Of a stretch of DNA of 64,000 bases, positions 40,426 to 52,000 are shown piece by piece. Within the stretch, counting starts at the first letter, position 1, and every line of letters begins with the position of its first letter. Under the pieces are notes generated by a model. The model was given only the letters and a program-made list of their open reading frames with translations, had not been told where the DNA came from and ran no database searches. This DNA comes from Amoebophrya sp. A120 (Eukaryota; Sar; Dinophyceae; Syndiniales; Amoebophryaceae): positions 61,697-125,696 of the forward strand of contig CAJINV010000027.1 in the NCBI GenBank assembly GCA_905178155.1, given 5' to 3'. A program made the position numbers and the translations under genes.

Positions 40426-42203
40426 ATGGCAGTTACAATTCCTGGTGACGCCGGAAAACGCGTCACTTCCCCGCCCACTGTGCGAGAGGCGCGGAACATC
40501 GAAAACCCCGATCGCACGAATGACGTGCAGAAGGTGCGGGCCGCTATCCAGCAAGAGGAGGGGCAAGTAAGTACATTAAGAACGACGTTGCGACAGCAAG
40601 AGCGCGCGCTGGACAACGCGTGGCAGCATTGGTGGGAGAATCCGGATCAGGAGCGCTACGGCCAACTGGATAATGCAGTAAACACGACGAAACAACAGAT
40701 CCGGGCCCGGGAACGCACGCAGGAAGAGTACAGAAAATGGGAACACTGGGTGAAGAACGACGTGAACGAGGGGTATGTTGAGGCGAATCCCAATTACAAT
40801 GAAGCAAACCCGTCGAGTCGCGAGTTGAAGTACACACCGTATGGTCCGTACCAAGTCAGACAGACGGAAGAGCAGCACGTCCACTGGGTGCCGGTGCAAG
40901 CAGGCGTGGGCAGCAGCGCTAGCTCGAGACTAGACGAAAGTGTAGTTCTCGCGGCTCGCGAATTCGAAGGGTACCACGGACAAGCAACGGACCAGGCCAG
41001 GGAGCATTATGGGCAGGTATTAAGGGATGAAACAATTGCAAAAAATTTTGTCGATCACCCGGAGCGGCATTACCAAGATTTACTGAACCAGGCTACCGAC
41101 ATCGCCAACCTGCAGGCCACCGGAAAGCCGGCGTTGGTCTTTGCCAAGTCGACTACTCAGCTTGACAAACCCACGGAAGCGCAGCGGCGAGCCGTGTACG
41201 GTGGCGCGAACTACGACGACCCAAATCGCAAAGTGGAGGCAACGAAGCTGTTTAAGAAAGTGGACCATGGGACAAACCGCCGGGGCGCGCCCAAAGAAGT
41301 TATGGTGGCCACGGAGGACTTTGAGACACTTGTTCGGACAAAGAATAATCAGGATTACGTCGGGACGCAGTCCATCCAACATGCGTCAGGCTCTTCTGTG
41401 CGGCCAGCAGAGGTTATAAACGGAGTGGTGCGTCTGAAAAGTCTGGGTAGCTGCAATCCCGCCGAAAGGGAAATTGCGCTTTCGCACAACAACACAGCCC
41501 TCACTCCAGAGCCACTGAACGCTACCGACCAGGACTTGGACGCCCAAGGCCGTAGGGCACTGCACACCATGACCAGCAATCCGCAAGCCCTTGACCGTAC
41601 CCGCAGTTTGATGAGACATATCTCATTGAGAGGCTGCCCCCCGTCCGGATACAGACATAACTCCGTTTTTTGTGCAGTGATCCACTAGCTTCACGCACCA
41701 CTAAGTGATATTATACGGCTTTGTAATATGTATTCTCATTGCACGCCGAGAGCAGGAGTGCACGGCGCAGAAAAAAAAGAATTTGATGCGGCCCAGTACT
41801 TGGGAAACGCGTCACGCATGCCACACTTGCTTCGTACCGAAGAAGCCGAATTCTGTCGTTGCGCAAAAGAGGCGCGCGTGTTATTTCATCTTGTCCTAAT
41901 TACAGGCGGCAAGATGTTGAAAATGTATAAACGTGTTGCATGTAGTAGTCGAGCCAGTTACGTGTCTGGGGAGGGGGCTTTTTCGACTTGATAGAAGAGA
42001 AAGGAATTGAAAATGTCACTGATCAAGTCTCCGCGCTGGGTGCAATGGTCGTGGGCAAGACCCATCCGAAAAGCCGTGAGGAAGTCATCTACCACAATGA
42101 AAAACGCCTTCACCCATTCGCAAGAGAGCAACAGGCTTGCGCGGTTGCTTTTGTAGCACTACCGACGTACAAATGCAATGTCAGCGGAAGGTGGAGCGTT
42201 TAG
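40426..42203 (+). CDS. Unrecognised gene with coiled-coil-like N-terminal half
   Basis: ATG at 40426-40428 follows an open frame from 40360. Exon 40426-41618 encodes charged sequence (VRAAIQQEEGQVSTLRTTLR, then EEYRKWEHWVKNDVNEGYVE), later REFEGYHGQATDQAREHY and RRAVYGGANYDDPNRKVEAT. A family D-like introner (41619-41993) plus 5 bp can be removed in frame to continue as KGIENVTDQVSALGAMVVGK to a stop at 42201-42203. That stop may lie in another unresolved intron, since 42457-42654 also looks coding. No domain recognised. Confidence 0.55.
41619..41993. mobile_element. Introner, family D, diverged
   Basis: It starts TATCTCATTGAGAGG then CCCCCCG, and ends GGGGAGGGGGCTTTTTCG then ACTTGATA. The flanks AGACA and GAAGA match poorly. 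Removal keeps the frame and avoids the TAG at 41686-41688. Confidence 0.55.
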
Positions 42204-42456
42204 CACGTATTTGTGTGCAAACCACACAAGCACAAACCTACGAGCCCGAGCAGAAGTTTTTACGTTTGATGAGCCAAGAAAGACCGCACGTGGGCACGCG
42301 TCGGAAACCCTACGTTTTCGGCAGCAGTCTGCAGACTTGTATTTTGCAGTTGTGCCGTGGCTCGTATTGGTATTTGCCCCAAGATAAAATTGGGTTCTTT
42401 AGACCGCATCTGGTTCGCAAAAGTTTCCAGCTATTCCGCTGCCGGTTGCTTATGCT

Positions 42457-42654
42457 TTGGGTCAAGGCGTTTTGAAAAGTCATAAAGGGCCAAAGGGAAA
42501 AGCGGCCAGCGCGTTACACGCCGGCGACATGAAAAAAACGAAGCTTTTCAAGGAAGACTACGCGAGAAATGTCGTCAACGCAAAGAATTATGTGATGGAA
42601 AAGTGTAGTAGCCTGGATACATTGGTGGCACAAGCTGGTCATGCATTGCGCTAA
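42457..42654 (+). CDS. Probable last exon, unrecognised
   Basis: The frame reads LGQGVLKSHKGPKGKAASAL, then MKKTKLFKEDYARNVVNAKN, and ends AQAGHALR before TAA. The Lys-rich, varied composition suggests real coding, probably part of the gene starting at 40426, but the join could not be resolved. Confidence 0.35.
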   Translation: MGQGVLKSHKGPKGKAASALHAGDMKKTKLFKEDYARNVVNAKNYVMEKCSSLDTLVAQAGHALR

Positions 42655-42853
42655 GTGAGGTAAATGCGGATAGCTTTGGTGCATAATCAAGGCACGGTAA
42701 ATAGCGTTTTTCGCGGGGGGCCTCGTTTTGGCAATAGTGTCGGTTAAGGTTGAGTGCCAGCGAAGGTCCACCCGCGAAGCGTGTCAATTTCACTGGGCAG
42801 CCCACTCCAAAGAAATCGGGCGCTTTGATACCACTGCAAGTAGAGCATAGACC

Positions 42854-43528
42854 ATGTATTTCTGGCTCTGCACTTTTCTACCCGATATCGCCAAGGTATT
42901 TTTAGACCAGCAAAGCCACTGCACGCAAGGGCAATTGGAAGACCTGGTCGTGGATAGGATCAGGAACGAGGCCGCGTCCTCTTCGAGTACGGGCCCGCCA
43001 GAGCCGAAAGCCCTTGCCGCTATAATGGAAAACCATCCTCTTAACAACTTTATCAGATTACCGAGGGCTGAGCGCCGGAAGCGCGCAGTTTGGAGAAGTG
43101 CGTCGGGGAACTATGAGGAGCCAATGTTTGCTAGAACTGCGTCCGCCTCCGCGTCGCCAGCACCAGCAGGGACACAGCAAGCCGCAAACCCGGCTGCGAC
43201 ACCAGCCGCAAATCCAGCTGCTGTGGGAAATGCCCCTGTTGCTGTGGGAAATATTCCTGCAGCACCTGTGGGAAATATTCCTGCAGCACCTGTGGGAAAT
43301 GTTCCTGCTCCTGTGGGAAATATTGCTGCTCCTGTGGGAAATGCCCCTGCTGTTGCGGGAAACGGCCCTGCGGCTCCCATCGCGCAAGGACAGGCTGCAG
43401 TTTCATCGACGTCGGCATCGGCGTCCGCTAGCTCGCATCCGGCACCGCCTGCAGGCCAGCCAGCTGCACCTCCAGCTGCAGCAACCCCACCAGCCCGGGT
43501 CCGTGACCTACGCACACAATCACTGTGA
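42854..43528 (+). CDS. Hypothetical protein with a GN-x-PA-APV repeat tail
   Basis: ATG at 42854 opens a 224-aa frame ending in TGA at 43526-43528. The N-terminus is hydrophobic (MYFWLCTFLPDIAKVFL), which could be a signal peptide. A Ser-rich linker follows, then eight or so repeats of the type VGNIPAAPVGNVPAPVGN, then a Ser/Pro/Ala tail. It may be an exon of the preceding gene or stand alone. The repeat suggests a flexible secreted or surface region; function unknown. Confidence 0.45.
   Translation: MYFWLCTFLPDIAKVFLDQQSHCTQGQLEDLVVDRIRNEAASSSSTGPPEPKALAAIMENHPLNNFIRLPRAERRKRAVWRSASGNYEEPMFARTASASASPAPAGTQQAANPAATPAANPAAVGNAPVAVGNIPAAPVGNIPAAPVGNVPAPVGNIAAPVGNAPAVAGNGPAAPIAQGQAAVSSTSASASASSHPAPPAGQPAAPPAAATPPARVRDLRTQSL
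43219..43370. repeat. Minisatellite with 18-24-bp coding units
   Basis: Units of CCTGTGGGAAATATTCCTGC and shorter variants repeat in frame, with lengths always a multiple of 3. They encode the GN-x-PA-APV run. Confidence 0.85.
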
Positions 43529-44810
43529 CCGGGCGACGCGGAATTGGTATCGGTGTAGAAGGTGAAGGGGGAAATCGTTCTAAAATATTGATTGTCCTCG
43601 TAGCATCAAGGGCGTAATACGATAATATCTTGCTAGCAGCCCGGGCACCTATATGAAATCGATGAATTGATGGTCCAAGATTTTCCTGTTGTAAAATGTT
43701 ACGTACAAAAAGCCCTCTACTCCGGAGGAGACTGCAAAAGGACCTCTTCCCAGGCTTTGCAGGGAGTGTATTTTTTTGATTTCTGTATAATTTCAAAACT
43801 ACCGATTCTTATCATATACCGTGCGGCACCATCAGGTTCGGGACTCAATTTGAAAAAGGTTGCGGTAGTCGTACATTATTCTATTGAAAAATGAAGACGT
43901 AGACGCGAATTCTATGAAGAAGACGTAGCAGCTGCCTATTCTATATTTTTTCTCGACTCTAGATCTAGACGAGATTGTAGGATTTGTCGTATTCCACCGG
44001 CGAAAAACACAAAAAATCGAGAAGTTTGTCCGGCCGATAGAAATTCAAATTTTAGAAAGTAGCGAAAACTTGTGGCCTGTATAGTACCAGACGACCACAA
44101 GTTATGCCCCCTTCGGACCCATCTTCATCTTGACGTGCTTTCGCCTTTCATCAAAATCGCCCGAACTATATCTAATTCGCCAATTCCTATCTTGTATGAT
44201 GCGGCGAGACCACCAGCTGCGAGGAGATATTTGGTGAAAAGGAAATCTTTGAACACACAATCGGAACAACAGGGTCGGAACGAGATCAACACTTTTTAAG
44301 GACAAGTGCGATGTTGAAAGAAAAATGGTTCTTGTCCACCAAAAAAACAGCGGAGTGGTGTTGTGGAAGGAAACAAGCTTTTCATATCAGCTACAAAAAT
44401 TTCGAGTAAAGTGTTCTTCCGCTCTGTCGTTCTGCAAAAAGAAAAACAATCTTTGAAAATTCTTTTTCCGCAATGTCGGTGGTCGGACGTCGCAGCAATA
44501 CAGCTTCCCGTAGTTTCTTGGTGGATGCGGAATACCGATGACCAACATGCGTTGTCATGTAGTACGCCGTTTTGAGGTTTGATTTCCGGATCGATCTTCT
44601 CAGGTTGGGGGGCATGATCTTCCAGTTGAAGTTCGGAGTTTTGTGATCCTCTACTTGTTGTCGTCTTGTTGCGTCGCGACCGCAACATCACCATCCATGC
44701 GTGCATCAATCTATCGGCGCGATCAACAAGAGTCAAAAAGGAATAGCATCCTGGATGTTGCCTCTGCTGGTCGTGCAAGGGGTAAGCTAGCAGTTTGTTT
44801 GTCCTCCTTA
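43529..44810. other. Mostly non-coding gap
   Basis: AT-rich with short ORFs only and no introner ends. A GTG-initiated frame from 44643 (ILYLLSSCCVATATSPSMRA) could be upstream coding of the next gene: GGGGTAAGC near 44779 and a pyrimidine-rich stretch ending TAG near 44815 would allow a conventional short intron. Unproven. Confidence 0.3.
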
Positions 44811-44913
44811 AGTAGATGTCGGTGCGCATTTGTTAGCTCGCGTGAAGACGCACGTCGTGCCGCACACCACGGACAAATTTTTTAGTCGGGCCTCGCTGTG
44901 GTCGGCACAGATC

Positions 44914-47651
44914 ATGCTCCGCGGTGATAGGGTTCATCTTCGGAAGCAGGGCGATGCAGTGCCACGACAACTGCCACTGCGTCTACTTCTCCTCGCGGTA
45001 GCTTATTTCGAGTTCGTACCACGATCATGCGGCGCCCACCGTGTGTCCATCGCAGTCGCGCGCGGTTCCCCGGGTGACCGGAATATGGTAAATGAACCAA
45101 CCGTACGAAGTGCAAAAGCATCGTACTAGTATAAATCGCATGACAAATTTTCTCAGCATGAAGAAGAAAATTTGTAATGCGGATTTAACCTGTGAAAAAA
45201 ATTTGTAATGCATGAATGCGATTAGTACGAGTACGATACTTTTGCATATGCATAAACCGAAACAAGAAGCTCTACCGAGGAGCACGTGCTTGACATTGGC
45301 GAGGTTGCGCTTGACGTCGCGACGCCTTCCTATCCATAGTAAATTTCCTGTACACGACGTACAAAGGCTGTCTCTGCATGACAAAATTTGCCTTCAATCT
45401 TAGTCAGCATGACAAGTTTGACATTCAAAGTTAGCGAAGTTTGTGATGCATTTTGTACATCATGTACGCGAAATTTGTATTGCATACCCCCTCCGCAATG
45501 TTTACGGCGGGCTGGTCCTCCACTACCGACCACGAGAGCACAACCGCCAGTACCGCAACGACGCACGTTCCTCCGGAACCTGGGGGCAGCATATCCTGAG
45601 TAAAAACGTCCCCACACCAGAGTCAAGAAGGGAAATCTGCTAGACAAGTCACACAGTTTTGCTTGTTTGGCATGGCAAAGTTGTCCTTGTAGTGTGGTTC
45701 TGTTTACCTAGCTCAGAAGCATCACAGATCTAGCGTAGCATGCTGATCCTAGCATCACAAATCCCAAAACACGAATAGAGAGTGCTTCACTTCATAGGGC
45801 TCCGCATGAGAAACTTTTTATTTTTTGGCATGCAGAATTGCATGACAGCTCTGGGGTGGGGATGTTTTTACACGGGATACAGCACCAACGAACATCACAA
45901 CTTCCAGCAGAATTATTTTTCTGACGCAACTTCAACAGTCGCACACACAGTGCCTGTTCCCGGCACGCAGCAGACGTTTCCCGTCGTTGGCATTGCAGAT
46001 CTGCATACCACTGAGGCCATCACCAGTCCCACACCTACTAGTACTTCAGCAACCACTTCCGCAGCAACGCGAGCATCAACGTCGACTTCCATGTACAGAA
46101 TCGCAAACGCGTGGTCAACAGCAGCGCAAGGACTTAGAAGAAGCACAGCACGACCTGAAATTTCGGATCCAGAACAACCATCGACTTCTCACGGATCGCA
46201 TAACCCTAGCAGCGGTGATGCCCCCCCAAGAACGAACGTCGTCCAACAGGTCGTGATTGGGCGCCCGGCGGGTAGTAGTACTGCAGCAGCAAATGGAGCT
46301 ACAACATCAGACAGGCCTGATTTTGTCTGGAGGGGAAATAGGCCTTCGATACTGTCGCCGAACCCGCTGCGCGACTTTGTCGTTGGGAGACCCCAACTTA
46401 GTCACCGGGATCCCCGACACTTTTTCCGCGTTTGCGGGTGGCGTTGCGGCACCAGCAGACGGGGTGCTGCTGGAGGTTCGTACGATTCTGGCGCTGGCCC
46501 ATCGAGTGGCGGAAACCCCGGCATGAACGGACGAGAAGCAGGGGCAGGAGGTTTGCACCAGCCCGAAACCTGGGTCCCGGGCCAGCCAGCGAGCTCCAAC
46601 GCACGAGCGGCCGCTCCACAAGACTTTCAACCCGGGACGGTTTCTGGAGGCGTCCCAAACGCCTTGGCGCAGCGAGATTTGGAGCGAAACCGATTTTCAC
46701 CGCCCAGAAATAGAACGTTCGGGGTGTCGGTGGATGCGGACAGCGTCATGGTATGACTTGCAAAGACATTGTATATAGTTGAACTGATTGCACTCATGCT
46801 CATGCATAGAAAATTTCTTCCTTAAACTGAATCTGCATGACATTTTTCATTTGTCATGCTGAAGAAATCTGTCATGTGAAGATTTCTGCTTAGTGCGATA
46901 GTTTTGATGCAATGCATACCCGGTGCGTCGAAACCATTTTATCGGCGAGGATATTCGGACGGTTCCTAACTGCTGTGTCGGAAGAAAAAACCGCTTCGCT
47001 GGAGGTTTGTCATGCATGAAATGCAACACAGACCACGCATTTGTCTCGCTACACAGGCAAGACCACTGGTTGTCAAGCGTGTTGTTTCTTCTACTTGGAA
47101 AGTAGCACGCATGGCAGTTATGTGTTGTAACTTGTTGTAAAGCAAAACTTGCAAAAGCAAAATGAAAATCTCCTTTCAGCGAAACATTATTTTTTTCTTA
47201 CGATATACTGCGCCACGACTCCAAACAGCCTGTGGTGTTGCTGGAGCTCTTGGCGTACGCGTTGCAAAAGTATCATCTTTGTTTGCTAGTACGTAATTTT
47301 TGCACGACAAATTCTGTGCAGAGCAGTTTACAACGTAGTTTGCTGATTGACGTTACAGATGAAATTTGTCATGCTAACGTGATCTTCATTCCACTTACAT
47401 CACGGGCACATCTACAACGGAGGATACTTTTGCACAGGATATCTCTGTGGTGCTGCATCCCAGGCGTCTATTCAGTGAACGGGGCCGACTCAATGCACGA
47501 TCCTTTTTCGAGCCTTTTCTTTTTTGACTTTTTGAAGGTATTCAACTTAGCAGCGTTTTTTCTGTGCTTTATTCTCTTCGGCATCCTGTGCGCATTTTCG
47601 GAGTCTTTTCGAAGCACGTTTTTCGGGGGGAGCGATACGTATTACAGCTAA
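44914..47651 (+). CDS. Unrecognised gene with a C-terminal membrane helix, six introners
   Basis: The frame is open from 44812; the first ATG is at 44914, but the true start may lie upstream. Exons 44914-45103, 45260-45330, 45492-45591, 45885-46751, 46924-46975, 47211-47255 and 47447-47651 give 1530 nt and 509 aa. All six joins follow the element-plus-5-bp rule. The middle is rich in Ser, Thr, Gly and Pro. The C-terminus reads SLFFFDFLKVFNLAAFFLCF then ILFGILCAF, a strong membrane segment close to the end (tail anchor or hairpin). Function unknown. The last three joins involve diverged elements and are less certain. Confidence 0.6.
45104..45254. mobile_element. Introner, family B
   Basis: It starts TACGAAGTGCAAAAGCATC and ends CTTTTGCATATGCATA. 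Direct repeat AACCG, perfect; frame kept. Confidence 0.87.
45331..45486. mobile_element. Introner, family K
   Basis: It starts TATCCATAGTAAATTTCC then TGTACACGACGTAC. It ends GTACATCATGTACGCG then AAATTTGTATTGCATA. Flanks CTTCC and CCCCC match poorly. Frame kept. Confidence 0.75.
45592..45879. mobile_element. Introner, family C
   Basis: It starts TATCCTGAGTAAAAACGTC and ends GATGTTTTTACACGGGATA. Direct repeat CAGCA, perfect; frame kept. Confidence 0.9.
46752..46918. mobile_element. Introner, family B, diverged
   Basis: It starts TATGACTTGCAAAGACATTG and ends TTTTGATGCAATGCATA; flanks CATGG and CCCGG. Frame kept by the 5-bp rule. Confidence 0.65.
46976..47205. mobile_element. Introner, family E-like, diverged
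   Basis: It starts TGTCGGAAGAAAAAACCG and ends AACATTATTTTTTTCTTACG then ATA; flanks TGCTG and TACTG. Frame kept. Confidence 0.55.
47256..47441. mobile_element. Introner, family B, diverged
   Basis: It starts TACGCGTTGCAAAAGTATC and ends ATACTTTTGCACAGGATA. There is no direct repeat (TGGCG, TCTCT), yet the 5-bp rule keeps the frame into the membrane segment. Confidence 0.65.
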
Positions 47652-49081
47652 ATGCAAATTTTTTTATGTAGTTGTTAAAAAAATGAACTGGGCAAATGAT
47701 GTAGATGGATCGCGTATTAGCAATTTCATGTTTCTCGTCCGCAGTTGGTTTTGGTTCATCTCCAAGAAATGTCTGCGAAAAATCGGTCGATCATTTGATA
47801 GCATCCCAGAGAATGTTTCCTCCCACACAGATGATGCAGTGACAGTGTGGATGTAGCAGAAGATTTGGATTTGCGTTTCTTCTTGCACCAAAGCACCGCC
47901 AAGCAAAATGAATTCAACGTAAATGTTGAAAAGATGATCCCATCCGTTCAGAGTTTGACCGCATACACAGGTTCAAATGGGCAGTTTGCCTGTCCAAAAA
48001 TCGCTAGCTCCCCCCGCCAGAGGTAAGTTTTCGAAAAATAAAGTTTAGTTTTCGAACAAGAGCTGCAGAGATCATGAAAAATCTACTAGCGATCTGAAGT
48101 TCTACCGTCTTCCTGCATTCCGCTGTGCCTGGTGTCGCGGAAAAGTTCTTTCCAATTCACAAATTTTGGATCCGTGCGAAGATGATGAAGATCCTGATCC
48201 GTGTGAAGATCCCTCGGTCGATCGGTAAAAAAATCAAACGTTGACGAAATCCATTCAAATTCTTTTCGTTCCCGCAAGTTCTTTTTCGTGAAAAAAATCG
48301 GAAATAATTCGACCAGCTCGTCAGCCTAGTCCACGAGCAGTATGATAGATACACCTCTCGTGATACACTTCTACCAAAAAACGAAACAGTAGATTGAATT
48401 TGCACGCAAGCGAGCAGAGTCTGCTAGTTCTTTTAGTGGGTGATAAAGTATAGTAAAGTAGAAGTTCCGATCGTGGTAGTATAGTATAGTAGAATTCCGT
48501 GGCTTTTCTCCGAGAAGTGTTCTCCTTCTACGTAGGCCACTTATTGTTCCACCCCTAAAGATTCATTTTACGACGTAGACGCGAACAAGTGTAGTGCGTC
48601 TGCGTCGCCCCAAAAATCTTCCTCTAGTGCGTCGTGTGTGCCGCATTATCATCCCCTTAAGCCTAAAAAAACGTTTTCATTTCTTTCGACTGCGATATTA
48701 AAGTTAAGTCAGAAGGTCGCGGTCCTCAGGGGAACGCCTTACGTCGAATCATTATTTTATTCCCACCTTCATCTAGAATTCCATCTGCAGGGCGCAGTAT
48801 GAATCAATATTTTTCCATCGAGAAGAATTTCTTCACCTATTGTACCGTCAAAAACATAAGAGTAAAGACAAGTAGATAATCCAAATTCCATTATAATTCA
48901 GAAAACAATCCGACACCTACTACAAGGAGTTTGCAATGGTCCCCCCACCAAAAACGGAGGTGCTTTTTTTTCTTGTAGCTTGCACACGTACAACAACTGA
49001 GGTGAAAATGACCAGGAATAGTACTACATCATAGTCAGAACTTCCGGTGGAGGTGGTCTTGCTGCGTTATACGACTGCCCT
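47652..49081. other. Intergenic gap
   Basis: AT-rich and without introner ends or protein-like ORFs. It contains TATAGTAAAGTA-type runs near 48445-48495. No promoter motif can be assigned. Confidence 0.45.
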
Positions 49082-52000
49082 ATGAAGAACTCTGACGAGA
49101 TGGAGTTCTTGCGACGGCAGAAGTTTTCTCCCCATCGAAGGTCGTTCCTCAGCACGGAGAACTTTTCACGACCGAGGCAGCGGGAAGTCCCGCTACATTC
49201 CGCATTTTCGAAAACCTCTGTGCAGTGTTTTCTGCTGCTTCTGCTACCGCTTTTTTCCTCCACGACCTTCACACTGGGACTTCGATATCAAGCAGGTATA
49301 ATATCACCTACTTCATCGTCCTCGACGTCCACAAGCTCTTGCAAGAATAGCACGACCAGCACTTCTTCTGGGCAAGGAAGATGGAAACAAAGTGGGAAAT
49401 CTGGTTTTGAAGAGGGAGGCGAGGAGGCTGCGAAAAAGGTGGAGAGCAGCGGTGAAGGAGATAGAGCTCTTGGTCTTGTACCAAAAACCGACGACCTCAA
49501 GCAGGGCGTGGTTCTACTTTCAACGCAAGAGGATGTTGTAGTACAGCCACCGCGACCAGCGCCATCAACAGAAGCAGACCAGCATGTCGAGGGCAACATT
49601 AGTGGCCCGCCGCCACCAACTGCAGTGGTAGAAGCTGCCGCTGCTGCCGCCCGGCCGAGGCCGAGCCGAGAGACGGAGCAGAAGCATGTGTTGTCGAGCA
49701 CCGGGAGCGGAGGTCTGCGGGTGGAGTTTGCGGCCAGTAGTACAACAGCTTCTACCTCCAGTGGTGGTCCTGCACCACCGCCGGGAGGTCCTGCCACAAC
49801 TACTTTGCATCAGGATCATGTTCTTCACCCTGATCCTTTGGCCGCCCCCAGTTCTTTCGTCGACGAGTCGAAGCCCACGTGCGAGATCCACTTCACCTTG
49901 CACCAGAACAGCAGGCAGCAATACTACGGAGTTGTAGACCACGAAGATGTAGAGAGCCAGCACGGCGTACAGCACGACGGTGCGTTGCTGTTGCAGGGTG
50001 AGGATTTCGGGTCTCGAGGGACGACGTTGCAAGATGAACCACGTAGTAGCAGCTTTCATTTGACCAGTACGACGGGTTCTACTTGGGCTGAAAAAGTGCA
50101 GCGAAGTGTGGAAGCGCGTAGCAAAGACGTCAGCGGCACGAACCGTGATTATAAGCTTCGGAAATTCTATATGGAAGCGTCAGGTTTGAAATCACCAAAG
50201 TGGAAATAATTTGTCATGCATAAAATGGATGTCAGTTGTGACCCAGTTTCCAAGTGGCGCATGACAAATTTGGGTCAAACCGAAATCGAGTTTGTCATGC
50301 TGTTTGGGTGAGGAAGACGCCTTTTGTCATGCTATTTTAGCACCTCTATTTCTCCCCCTCAGTAGGCTTACAATCTGCCTCCCTTGCCTACTCTGCAAGA
50401 CAGGCATTTTGTGGGTTGCATTTTATGCATCACAAACTATAATTTCAACTTTGACGATTTCAAACCTGACGCTTCCATATTCTACCTTCTCAAGGCTGTG
50501 GACGCGAACACCATTGCAGTAAAATTTTCCTGGCCTGCTGATGCAGAAGTAGTAGGTGAACAACAAATGGAAGATGAAACAGCGACGGGGTGCTGGGGTA
50601 AAAAAGCTTCCCTCTGCCCCGCTGAAAGAGCGTTCTGGGGCGGTCGTCAAAGAAGGCACTGGGCCAACCAAGTTCGCGCCAAGATGACGCTGGACGATTG
50701 GCGGCGCCTATTTTTCCCCGATTTTGAGAGCGGCCAGGCAGGGTATGCGTTTCAGGTCTTCGCACCATCGGGGAAGAATGCTGGCGAAGGTGTTGTAGGT
50801 CCTTTCGCGGTGCTGGACCCGTCAAAGACGATTGCAGGCGATTTGTGCCGCGATCACGGCGGGACGAGGACAACCAGAACTTCGCATCGTGCTACAGATC
50901 ATTCTGGCCCATCACAAGGGGGTGGGCCCCAACAACATCATGCTGACCACGAGTCGTCCGTCGTTGTCCACGTCAGTGTTACCCGAATCGTCGCGCCCCT
51001 GTGGGCGCTTGCGCGGGACACGGAGACGCGCATCAGATATTGAGAGGAAAAATCCCTCCTCCCCATTCCAGAACGGGATACTTCTCAAAATTTGTCATGC
51101 TGATTTGAGGTCACAAATCGTCTCTGTATTGCAAGAAGACAAATAAAAAAACCCCGCCGCGTTATGCAGGCAATTTGTAACGCTGTCTGGCCTACAGAGA
51201 ATATCCCTACCTTGCTAGGCGCCTACACCAAAACATCCCTAATCCGGCTTTGTATCTGTCTGCAGTCCTCTATTGCAAGACAGAGCCGATTTGTGTACAC
51301 AAATCCCGCATCACAGATTTCCATTTCGATATGGGGTGGGGGGATTTTTCCTTTTGATATCAGAACGCAAGAATTTGCACTGGAGCCGGCTTTTCTGCGA
51401 GCGCCCCGGCTTCGACCGTATGAATCGCTGTATTACCGGGCTGGGAGCATGGTTCGCTTCAGTGCAGCCGACAAGAGCGGGTCGTGGCACCACGATGAGA
51501 TGCAGTCACGGTGGGGAAATACTATTAAAATGGCAGCAGATGGGCGCAATGCGATGGGGCAAGAGATGTACCGTCTGACCGCACTCCTGTACGTGCAATG
51601 GGGCAAGAGATGTGCTACCAGCAGGGACGAGAAGAGCCGCGGTGTAGCTCTTACTGCAGAAACTACGCTCAGCTACAGTGACGAGCTTTATTGGCGCCTT
51701 GCGTTGAACATAGCGGCCGTTCTCGGCATCCCGTGGAAAGACGGCCTTCCGGCGTTGTCCCCTTGTGAGGTGCCCAGCAGCTCGGTGGACCTCCACCTGC
51801 GACAGAGACCCGGCTTGCTCCAGCAGAGTAATAGCAGATCTGATGAAGAGTCCACCGGTGACAACGGCGAAGAAGAATCTTCTGCCGCGTTGACATCCGG
51901 TGTGGTTGCGTCCGAGCTCCCAGCCTTTGGCGAGCCTGCATTTTTGTCCGTGGAGCGTCAGTTGGAAGCGCTGGACTTCGATGCCTACACCAGTTTCTAT

